Shown: positions 30,362-40,603 of the stretch, piece after piece | How the letters are laid out: each line of letters starts with the position of its first letter | Numbering within the stretch: the stretch's first letter is position 1 | Assembly (NCBI RefSeq): GCF_000003815.2 | Contig: NC_049985.1 | Span: forward strand, 1,453,410-1,517,409 | Source of the DNA: Branchiostoma floridae | Lineage: Eukaryota > Chordata > Leptocardii > Amphioxiformes > Branchiostomatidae | Direction: 5' to 3' | Length of the DNA stretch: 64,000 bases | Notes under the pieces: generated by a model | What the model saw: only the letters and a program-made list of their open reading frames with translations | The model's database searches: none | Told to the model about the DNA's origin: nothing | Translations under genes and position numbers: made by a program

Positions 30362-33300
30362 ATGCAGACCTCCAGCAGTGCTACAGAAGCAGTACGGGTT
30401 TACAGGGACTTGGCACGGCGCCCCAGCGTGGCTCGCGCGTGGATCAACCCTGCTGCTAAGGATGTGGGAACAACGGACAGGAAACATGTCGAAGTCTGCT
30501 CGCTCTGGGCTCAGAGAGACATTGAGACTTCGAAGACCGCCAAGTTCATCAGGCAAGTTGTTGTTGTATTTCTATCAATGCCAAAGAGTTGACTTGTCTT
30601 CTTGCAGACTTGAATGTCAGTTGGGCTGGTTACCACTACCAACTCAGACCATGGCTATAATCTGGCTAAGTCGGACCAACACCTAGATGAAGACCTATCC
30701 TGAACCCTAACCCTATAAGTACACCCTACATACTAACCCTAAACTCAAAGTTTGGGTCACAGCACCAGCAATCACTGCCTGTGACCCACATGTATTGTAT
30801 TGTACTGTAAACAATCCGAATAGAGTCAAAGTCAAACACAATGCCTAGAGGTTTGGCCCTAACCTTAACAGTAACACAGCCTCTAGATGGAGTCCTGACC
30901 TTACCAGATACACCACACAGAATGGCACATGAGTTATGCCACACAAGTTACACCACACATAATGCCACATCAATGCATTTGCTTTTGTTCCTCAGGAGTC
31001 ACAAAATATCCATGACAGACAGGGGCGTGGCGAGTTCAGAGGTCAGCGGCGCTCCTGTAGACACCAGCACCTGCCAGCTGCAGCAGACGTCTCCCTCGGG
31101 AAAACTGTCGGCGGTCGTGCGTCTTCTCTCGGACAAGCAGTACCTGGAGATCTGGGACCACACCTGTAAGCTGAAGAACGTGGAGCTCCAAGCCTTGGAG
31201 AAGCACGGCAAGGTGTACGATGACGGGACCTTTGGGTGTTTCCAGTGGTCCCCATGTGAGAGGTACACTGCTTGATTTTAACTTCATGATCCAAAAATGA
31301 TTCATTCATTCATTCATCCTCGCCGCATATCAGACTTCGCTGAGGCGGGCTATCATTGTTCTCCAAGCCTTGATACTGTAAAGGATCTAAGTTTGCGGGG
31401 ATTTAATTCCATGGTAGCAGGAAAATTTACTAAAATTTTGTAAAAAGCAATGTTTGCTGTGGTTTTAAGTTCGCCATAGCGCACCATACACTGTTACAGT
31501 AGTCTCTTACTGTCATGGAAAAATGGTCTCAGTGGTTTTAAGTTTGCTGTAAATTTGCAACGCGAAAACTGCGAACATAAAACCACCGCAAAAATTTCTG
31601 CATTTACAGTATTGAGTATCACATATTTACCACATTGTCTGTGCTAAATGTTGGGATTAAGTGCTTTTTTGTTCAGTTTTTAATTGTGACATTTTAACCA
31701 ATGAAGTCATTGTTGAATCTTAAAAGGTACCTCCTGTACATCGCTGAGAAGAAGACACCTAAGATGGAGTCTTTCTTCAAGAGGAAAGACAAGGGGAAGG
31801 CGGAGTCTGGCGACGCCCCGGTCCAGGGGGAGGAGTTTGTGTATCAGGAGGACTGGGGAGAGGGTCTGGTGGCCAAACATCACCCTGTTCTCTGCATCTT
31901 CGACATAGAAGAGGAAACGACGCAGGTGTTGGAAAACGTTCCTGATGAGGTAATTGATTGGTTGCTTAATTGATTTATTAAGGTTTGATTGATTTACTAG
32001 TGCAAAGAATGCAATACATAAAGATTAAATCATTATGGCACAGTCTTTATTTAACATCCTATCTGAGGGACATCCCTCGTCAAAGCTATGTACTTATTTT
32101 CACCAGAATAAAGTGAGGAGTGCCTTTCCCAAGGATACACGATTGGTGATATGGCACTAGATTGGAACTCGGGACCTCTTGCATCTGAGCCCAACGCACT
32201 GCCAATTATGCCACGCGATCTCACAATTTCGCATACCACATCAGGTGTCGCCAGGCCAGGCAGTGTGGTGTCCTGACGGGAAAGGCGTTGTGTTCGTTGG
32301 TTGGTGGCACGTCCCCTTTCGACTGGGGATCATCTACTGCACCCTGTTCCATCTGGCCATTAATGTCTAACCTTCATCCACGTATACGTAATCTTATGTG
32401 TCCTATATTCCCTCAGGTGTCGCCAGGCCAGGCAGTGTGGTGTCCTGACGGGAAAGGCGTTGTGTTCGTTGGTTGGTGGCACGTCCCCTTCAGACTGGGG
32501 ATCATCTACTGCACTAACCGGAGGTCCGCCCTGTTCCATCTGGACCTGGACGGGCGGACGTGCAAGCAGCTGACAGGTGATGATGATGATGATGATGATG
32601 AATAGTTTATTTCGCAACAAAGAATCTCTCGCAACCCATAGGCTGAATTGCAGATTCCATTACAATAAAATGGTGTAGTAGTTTTTACTATCAATATGAT
32701 TGAAAAGCATTTTATCATTCGAAATGATAAATCCATGTATCATTAAGAAAATTACATAGACGCTAAACTTCTTGTTGACATTCAATTAGATCAAACCATA
32801 TGTCAAGTTTGTGAAACAACACTCCTAAAAAAATTAATCATTTAAAAGGCGCACAATGTAGGCCATATGGGAATTCTTTAGTCGATCTGTCCTACACTTA
32901 GGTGATGACCTGTCGGTGCGATGTCCGAGGTTCAGCCCCGACGGGAGCAGGCTGGTGTACCTGCAGAATCCGCCAGGGGGACCCCACAGCAGCTGCAGTC
33001 AGGTGGGGGGTTTTTGTCCCTCTCTTTGATACAAAAATGAAAATATACATCTAGTAGCCATCAACCAGGGCTCTAGCCAGCTCGAAATTTTTTTCCGTCA
33101 GCCAATTCTCTTTGTCGGGAAAACACTATTCCAGGAGTTAGAGAGACTGAACTGAGACCTTGAAAAACGAGTTTTTAATGAGATTATTGTATGCAAAAGG
33201 GCACCGACACACATTGTCAACAATCATAACAATAGCAAAACAAACAGCGTGTGGCCTTTACGGCCGTGGACGGCGTCCCCAAGCCGCCTGTAGCTTCCAC

Positions 33301-36300
33301 CTGAAGGATTGTCCATCAAGGTTGACGGATTGGTTTTAAAATTTTTCCGTCACAGGCAGCAAATTTCCGTCAATTGACGGAAAAACGGATGCTGGCTAGA
33401 GCCCTGCCACCAACATAAGTAGTTTTCAAGTAAATATTCTAAATGCCTCTAAGTTTGCGGTGATTTGACTTCATGATAAAGGAGAAAATGTAGTGTTGGT
33501 GATATCGCTAATGTCACATACTGTACATTAGTAGAAACACTGGTAATCTTAAGTTTCCTGTGAAGCAGTCAACTGCAAACATAAAACTGCTGCAAACACG
33601 CCAAGAGTTACAATAGAATTAAGATGCTCATATGGGTTTTACCACTTTCTACAGGTGGCCATGTACCTGTGGAAGGAGAGGACGGCAGTCAAGGTGACGG
33701 ACATCGTGCGACAGGTGTCAGGTGACAGTTTCACTGGGACACTTAGATTCCTCAATAAACAAACAAATAAACAAACAATTTCACACCTTCCCACAGGTGG
33801 CCATGTACCTGTGGAAGGAAAAGACTGCAGTTGAGGTGACGGACATCGTACGGCAGGTGTCGGGTGACATTTTCCCAGGTGTGTACACCTGGGACATGGA
33901 GATTCCTTAATAAACAAACAAATAAACAAACAGTTCCACACCTTTCACACAGGTGGCCATGTACCTGTGGAAGGAGAGGACTGCAGCGGTGGTGAAGGAC
34001 ATCGTTAGGCAGGTGTCTGGTGTGTACACCAGGGACACGGAGATTCCTTAATAAACAAACAAATAAACAAAGAGTTTTCCACATTCCCCCCAGGTGGCCA
34101 TGTACCTGTGGAAGGAAAAGACTGCAGTGGTGGTGACGGACATCGTACGGCAGGTGTCGGGTGACGGTTTCCCAGGCATGTACACCTGGGACACGGAGAT
34201 TCCTTAATAAACAAACAAACAAACAAACAGTTTCAAACATTCCCCACAGGTGGCCATGTACCTGTGGAAGGAGAGGACGGCAGTGGTGGTGACGGACATC
34301 GTGCGACAGGTGTCAGGTGACGGTTTCACTGGTGTGTACACCTGGGACACGAAGATTCCTTAATAAACAAACAAACAAACAAACAAACACACATTTCCCC
34401 CCAGGTGGCCATGTACCTGTGGAAGGAAAAGACCGCAGTCGAGGTGACGGACATCGTACGGCAGGTGTCGGGTGACGGTTTCCCTGGTGTGTACACCTGG
34501 GATATCGGGTTCCTGCAGTGCTGGGCAGCAGACAGCAGGAGGGTCGTGCTGCACACTAACTGGAGGAGCAGGATGGCGCTCATCATCATCAACACTGACA
34601 CTAATGAGGTTTGTTGGTTTGTTTATTGAGGATCACCATTAGTGATACATTTGTCATACTAATATAATCCTCCTGGAGTCCTTATACAAAACTACATGTA
34701 TGAAAATTACAACAACTAGAAAGGCCGACATTTGCTTGAGAGCAAATACAGCATATTTCAGCCATCTCCCTCATGCAACAATAGGCCTTGAGGTCGTTGA
34801 CCTCTTTGGCCATTCAAAAATGACCAAAAAACCCACAAATATATCATTTTAAAGTGGTCCATGCCAAAAAATATACATGGGTCATTTGAATAAATATCTA
34901 GAGCACCCCTTTACCAATTTACGGGTCATTAGGTTGTAAATCGAGGGAACAGGAGCCAAAAATGTCAAAATTTTGTCAAAAAATGGCCATAAAATCGCAA
35001 AATTAAGCATTTGTTGTACCGTATGGGAAAACTTTTATTGAATTTATGTGCACATAATTGAAGGGCACTTTTATACCAAATTTCAGATCATTTGGTTGTA
35101 AAACGAGGCTACAGGAGCCAAAAATGTCCTTTTTTGGTCAAAAAATGGCCAAAAATCGCAAAATTAAGTATTTTGTTGTACCGTATGGGAAAACTTTTAT
35201 TGAATTCATGTGCACATAATTTAAGTGCACTTTTATACCAAATTTCAGATCATTTGGTTGTAAAACGAGGCTACAGGAGCCAAAAATGTCATTTTTTGGT
35301 AAAAAAAATCGCAAAATGAAGCATTTTGTTGTACCGTATGGGAAAACTTTTATTGAATTTATGTGCACATAATTGAAGAGCACTTTTATACCAAATTTCA
35401 GATCATTTGGTTGTAAAACGAGGCTACAGGGGCCAAAAATGTCCTTTTTTGGTCAAAAAATGGCCAAAAATCGCAAAATTAAGCATTTTGTTGTACCGTA
35501 TGCCAAAACTGTTATTGAATCTAGGTGAGCATATGATCAAGGCACCTCTGTATCAAATTTCATGTCATTCGGCTGTAATACCAGGGTACAGGAGCCCGAA
35601 ATATACATAAAAATTGGCAATAACCTCAATAAAATCATTTTAAAGGCAGATATGAAAAAAATGAAAAAAACACCTGAGGGTATTGGCTTACTCTACCTTT
35701 GTGCCAAATTTCAAGTCAATCGGTTAAAAAATGGCGGAGTTGATTCGATTTGAAGATTTGACAGGAGAAAGAAAGAAAGAAAGAAACATTACGAATACAA
35801 TATATTTCACCATACCTATGGTATGGCTGAAATATAAAAAGTACATACATGTAGTATATGTAATAATTAAACCTAACAATAAGATTACTAAGTATGTAAG
35901 AGTAAATATAGCAAAAGTCAGATGTGTTACATGCGTATTTAACTCGTATTTAACGCAAGTTAAGTTAATAGCTATGTTTTTATATGCATGTATCTGATGT
36001 GTTGATTATGTACCAGTATGTGATGATTATGTAATATGTATACATGTAGCTCTTGTAATGTATGTCTGTGTTTTTACTTGAACTTTGAACTTTGTATACA
36101 TGTGTTTAGTCATTTGACCCCCGGAAGATTAGCCCTGATAGGGTTAAAAAGTATTGTAATAAACAGAATAAACAGGACTGAATGTATTGTGTACCACCAG
36201 GTGAAAAAGCTTTCGGCAGAAGGGGACGTCACAGCTGCCGCATGGAGACTTCTGGACATTCGCGACGACCTCATTCTCGCTGCCTGCAGTGCGCCAAACA

Positions 36301-37193
36301 CGAGCCAACACCTTCGCTGCGCCGTGCTACCACCTGCGGGCCAGGAACACCTCGTGAAGTGGGAGACTCTCGACGTCGAAGTCCCCACCCTCACCCCGCC
36401 TCTGGACCACAAGGTGATCACACTCACTCCTGCTGACGAGGGGATGGAATATGAGGCAATCCTGATGAGGAAGAGAGGGGTAGAGTCTCCGCCGATGATC
36501 GTGTGGCCGCATGGAGGACCGCACAGCGTGTTTTCGTCGGAGTTCCTCCCCTTTACAGTTGGGCTATGCCAGTTAGGATTTGCCGTTCTCCTAGTGAACT
36601 ACCGCGGGTCGCTCGGGTTCGGGCAGGACTTTGTGGAGAGCTTGCCGGGGAAGGTCGGCACTCAAGATGTCTCGGACGTACAACACGCTGTCGAGACGAT
36701 CGTGGGGACCGAGGGGGTTAACAAAAACCAGCTGTTCGTCTGTGGAGGGTCTCACGGGGGTTTCCTGGTCACCCATCTCATCGGGCAGTTTCCGGACACG
36801 TACAAGGCGTGCGTGGCGCGGAATCCGGTGATAAACATCGCGAGCATGTTCGGTATAACGGACATACCCGACTGGTGTTGTGTAGAAGCTGGGGTAGAAC
36901 CTGACTACCACAAGCCCCCCTCCCCGGAAGTCTACACCGCCATGCTGACCAAGTCTCCCATGTTTCACGCCAGCAAGATTAAGGCACCCACGATGATCAT
37001 GTTGGGAGAGGTAGACAGGAGAGTCCCCCACACCCAGGGGAAGGAGCTGTACCGGCTGCTGAAGACCCGGGGTGTGCCGGCCCGGCTGCTGGTCTATCCT
37101 GACAACAATCACCCCATCGCCAAGGTGGACGCTGAGGCAGATGCCTTCGTCAACATCTACAAGTGGTTCACAGAACACATGGCAACAGTGTGA
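30362..37193 (+). CDS. APEH: Acylaminoacyl-peptidase (acylamino-acid-releasing enzyme)
   Basis: Cytosolic prolyl-oligopeptidase-family serine peptidase (S9C) that removes N-acylated amino acids from peptides. Exons 30362-30552, 30996-31262, 31727-31949, 32417-32576, 32902-33002, 34405-34608, 36201-37193 join in phase to 712 residues (vertebrate enzyme about 732). The beta-propeller part is recognised by [51 protein letters not shown] and [15 protein letters not shown]. The last exon alone encodes the whole catalytic alpha/beta-hydrolase half: [28 protein letters not shown], catalytic S566 (CGGSHGGF), D654 (GEVDRRVP), H686 (DNNHPI). Intron 1 uses a GC donor (ATCAG/GCAAGT). The exon at 34405 is preceded by five partial tandem copies, and the exon at 32417 by one. 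It shares a divergent promoter with ALG8. Confidence 0.95.
31374..31613 (-). mobile_element. CTGTAAATGCAGAAAT-family MITE (inverted copy)
   Basis: From atactgtaaaggatctaag to tttctgcatttacagta, with gcggggatttaatt and aacataaaaccaccgc inside; the reverse complement has the same block order as the copies at 42382 and 52816. It is in the APEH intron 31263-31726. Confidence 0.75.
32070..32222 (-). mobile_element. tRNA-derived SINE, second family
   Basis: On the minus strand it starts gagatcgcgtggcataattg with an A-box-like TGGCATAATTGGC, then a B-box-like GGTCCCGAGTTCCAATCT, and a body with cttgggaaaggcactcctca. It lies in the APEH intron before the duplicated exon. It lacks the features of a real tRNA. 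Confidence 0.65.
32245..32355 (+). pseudogene. Partial duplicate of the APEH exon at 32417
   Basis: After an acceptor-like cacatcag, bases 32245-32355 repeat the exon start (gtgtcgccaggccaggcagt onward, about 95 bases nearly identical). It then lacks 15 bases (ctaaccggaggtccg) and loses similarity before any donor. It cannot replace the real exon, but it offers a competing acceptor 172 bp upstream. Confidence 0.85.
33066..33406. mobile_element. hAT-like miniature element with 8-bp target duplication
   Basis: Terminal inverted repeats CAGGGCTCTAGCCAGC and GCTGGCTAGAGCCCTG bound a 341 bp element. Flanks ccatcaac and ccaccaac form an 8 bp duplication with one mismatch. CAGGG ends and 8 bp duplications are typical of the hAT superfamily. 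It is in the APEH intron 33003-34404, with no ORF. Confidence 0.85.
33440..33612 (-). mobile_element. Decayed CTGTAAATGCAGAAAT-family MITE
   Basis: tctaagtttgcggtgatttg, catactgtacattagtag and gcaaacataaaactgctgca keep the block order of the family in diverged form. Confidence 0.5.
33655..34404 (+). repeat. Five partial tandem copies of the APEH exon at 34405
   Basis: An acceptor followed by gtggccatgtacctgtggaa starts at 33655, 33797, 33953, 34094 and 34250, before the complete exon at 34405; spacings are 142, 156, 141, 156 and 155 bp. Each copy holds the first 70-110 coding bases ([18 protein letters not shown]), then runs into an aataaacaaacaaa spacer and the next acceptor, with no proper donor. 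Only the last copy continues to a full exon with donor (34608). Confidence 0.95.
34998..35640. repeat. Tandem array, about 160-bp unit, four copies
   Basis: gttgtaccgtatgggaaaac recurs with gtacc at about 35017, 35178, 35331 and, as gtatgccaaaac, 35493. Each unit also carries accaaatttcagatcatttg and ggctacaggagccaaaaatg. It lies in the large APEH intron 34609-36200; the small ORFs here are artefacts of the repeat. Confidence 0.9.
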
Positions 37194-37223
37194 TGGTGAC
37201 TGGGCAATTAGGAAAACTAGTAG

Positions 37224-37412
37224 CCTGGTATTCAGCCATATTATAGCTCCAAGTCTCTTAAGGAGCTGGATACCAGGCAGTAAAGCCAGAAGACTAGAGA
37301 ACAATTGAAAAACACAAACACACTCTTAGACCTTCATGAACATCTACAAGTGGTTTACAGAACACATGGCAACAGGGTAATGGTGACTGGGCAATTAGAG
37401 AAACCAGAAGAC
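37224..37412. repeat. Hairpin plus echo of the APEH stop region in the 3' UTR
   Basis: 37224-37279 is an inverted repeat (gcctggtattcagcc ... ggctgaata-like arm, ggagctggataccaggc). Then 37330-37412 repeats the end of the coding sequence and following UTR: aacatctacaagtggttyac, agaacacatggcaacag, taatggtgactgggcaatta. In the echo the stop is TAA after AACAGGG rather than TGA after ACAGTG. Confidence 0.85.
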
Positions 37413-38212
37413 TACAGAACAATTGTTATTGATTGAATTCAAGCAACCACAGAGGCCTCTGTCAAAATTATGTACTACTACTATGTATGTATTGTGTATG
37501 TATGTACAGGGAAGGCAGTACAACAGAAAATGACAATAACTGTTACAATAAGCAACCACATATTCAGATGGTTTACAGTCTACACTGTATATATACTGGT
37601 GACTGATGAAGGCAGGGCACCACGTAGAATATGATGTTTACAATATGATGTTTACAATATAAGGAACTACAAAGGGCTTTGTCAAGTGGTTTAGAAAACA
37701 CATGAAGGCTTTAAAGGTAACCATACAATGGTGGAAGGCAAAAGACTGCAGAAAATACCTCCTGTGATTATGACATGTACTCAGGAAAAAGTACCGAGGC
37801 AACAGCTGTGTCGATATGTACATGTATTTGATATATCTCTATACACATGTACTTGTGTTTGCTGGTATGCAATTATAAACGAAAGGGTTAGATGGTGCAG
37901 CAACTATCTGGAATTTCAATTTGTAACTTTGGAGGTGTAGTCTCATATTTTTGGTGGATATCATATTATCAAGGACATTCTATCGTCCTTGATATTATGT
38001 ATGACATGTTATATGATTGTAATTTCTATATCAAAGTCAAAGTCAAATATCACTATGTCAATTGACACTGTATCACAGCTACGTATATAATAGCAACATG
38101 TTTTGTTTACTTTCTGTCTTGTTTACTTTCTGTCTTTGAAATTGTAAAAAAAAAGAAAGACATTGTATCCATTCATGCTCACTATTGCATTGTGTCATGT
38201 CTGTATCAACTG

Positions 38213-38218
38213 AATAAA
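38213..38218 (+). terminator. Likely APEH polyadenylation signal
   Basis: AATAAA in tgaataaaaaagttgaggtt, about 1.0 kb after the APEH stop. It is the best signal on the plus strand before the intergenic region. Confidence 0.45.
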
Positions 38219-38229
38219 AAAGTTGAGGT

Positions 38230-40600
38230 TTCCATGCAAAGTCTCCTTTTTTAGGACAAAATAGAGAAGACAGGTAAAAAGATTTATAGGGTTTATTAAG
38301 ACATCAAAGTCCAGTAATTAGGTAAGTAATGTTATAGCAATAAATGATAATGTTATATGTTGTGTAAGTTATATGTCTAACTTTTATGTATAACGTTAAT
38401 TATTGCTCTGGAAAAGTAGCTGTTGCAGATATAAGCTGTCAACAACTAAAGGAGTTAATAAAACAATAAAGGTGTTTCCCAAGTCCATGTAGGACCTAGA
38501 CAATAGCAGTTCTTCAGGGCATACGGTGGACTATTAAGCCAGAACAAAGATAACCTCATCCAGAGGTGCAAGAACAACATTTAATAGTCTCCTGAGATTG
38601 AACTGACAAAAGTGACAAGGAAAGGCCATTAACGAATGGAATACACGAGCTAACAGTTGTAAAAAAAAGCAGAGACAAAATTGACACATTTATTACATAT
38701 CTTCAACTATGGATTGAATTTTTTTCTAAACTAGAGAACAATTTATGAAAGTGCGATTACCATTCACATGATGAGCACTCAAATGTACTGATTGATATCG
38801 GTGACGTGCAGTTCTGATGATAATCGCTAGATGACGCTGCGCCACGGTGCCCGTCAACTGTTTACATAATTTTTCTTCAATTCCATATCTTATTATTATG
38901 CAATATTTCTGCAATTAAAGTTGGAGGATTTGAATAATTGTGGCAGATGTTAAGGCTAGGCAAGACACTCAGAGATACTCATGCAGAACGATTTCCGAGT
39001 CTACCCGAAGGGGTGGAGTAAGTCAATGCCCCCTGGGTGGAGATCTGATAAGCCATGGAGGTGGATAAGCTCTACATTAACCTGACCCCTCTCCTGGGGC
39101 AGGCCATGTTTGGGCCAAGGTTTGGACAGCACATTTGTAAGTCAAAACTGGTTAAATGACAGAATCAAAGTGACAGAAAAGTGTGCAAAGAAGTTCAGAT
39201 AAAGAAGTCGACCAGTTCTAACGACAGTGCCCTCCAGTGATTTTTTTATATAGTATCTTTGCCTTCCCGTTCCTACATCATTTCATATTTGACTCGGCCT
39301 TTCCTATTTTTTGAGGAAGGTGAATAGTTACAGTTGTTTTAAAAGTAGGAAATCCTTCGATATATCTGTACTTTTTTACTTCAACTATGATAAGAAAATA
39401 CAATGAAGAAACATAAATTGCTGCCAGCTATTGCCCTGATACGGTAACCGTAATATTTCCATACTTCCACAAAACATCATCCACCTTTCTACATAGCCAA
39501 AATGGATCTGTCCACTGTAGGGAGAATACATTGTTTAATCAGTAAACAGTCCTTTCTTATCTCAAAAGTTTGTTAATTTGGCCCATATATGGAGCAAACT
39601 CATGTTCCAACAAATATTCAAGAATATTATTTTGTATTTAAGTGCATATTTGTGACCCTTTTCGTCTTTTTACTGCATCTTTTCAAGCCAAAGCAAGACA
39701 ACATGATACGTTTAAAAGACGCGCCATGTGTTTTCAATCGGCCAGGCTCCGGGCCGGCCCGGGAGCATGGGGACCCCCTGGGACATTGATTGACAGGGAT
39801 ATGATGACTTTTGCATCTCATCTGACTTCGGGAATCGTCGGAAACCAATAGTATTCCTTTTTTTGTAAGATTAATTCACGGCATACGTTCGTGTGACACC
39901 ATATTTGGAAGTGCCATATGCTGGGGGAGGGGTGTGTGCCTGGTTGTATGTATTGAGTTTATGGGCTGTACCATTCCTGGGGACCACACGACTCCCAGAT
40001 AATTTGTATGAAAAAAAAGCATATTTCGGTAATATCTTCGTCATATATGTGATTTGGTGAACAAATATTACTAACAACCTTAACCTTGTGTTCACATAAC
40101 TGCTAGTGACCATCATTTTGGCAGTATTTTGATGTGTTTTTAAATAACTTTAAGACAAACGGACGGCAGTCTTTGAAACCGGAAGTTGAGATTCGGCCGT
40201 AATTTTATTCAAACCTTTGACTATTTCCTTAAATATAACTTGATGGATGTTATGTACATATACTTTTGTAAGTTGTGTCCAAGTTTCGTTGTAGTAGGAT
40301 GAAAAATGCCTACGCTACAGGGTTGAAAAGATAGTAACCCCTACGTGCCCCCAGACCCACGCTGGGACACTCTGGGGGCACCTTAATCCGAAAACCACTC
40401 TGCAAAAAATTGTAATATGATAGTGCATGGAGGTCATAGTTCAAAAGTCCCGCGCTGTGATTGGTCAGCTCGAAACGGCCGCCCTTTTACGAAGTTGTTT
40501 TGTGCTGCGATTTTCAGTTTCCGTCGTCTTTTTTCGCCAGCTGCTCCGTTTCTCTCTTAGTTTCTGTCACCGAAAGGTATATTGCAGCACAGAAAAGCCG
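38230..40600. other. Intergenic region between APEH and HMMR; no gene seen
   Basis: AT-rich DNA with only short frames lacking domains or splice context. The promoter of HMMR should lie in the last few hundred bases (40440-40600 is richer in CpG). No recognised repeat was placed here. Confidence 0.5.
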
Positions 40601-40603
40601 AGA

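Noticed and set aside
36591-37304. 237-codon minus-strand ORF
   Set aside because: Antisense of the GC-rich APEH catalytic exon, with no recognisable domain.
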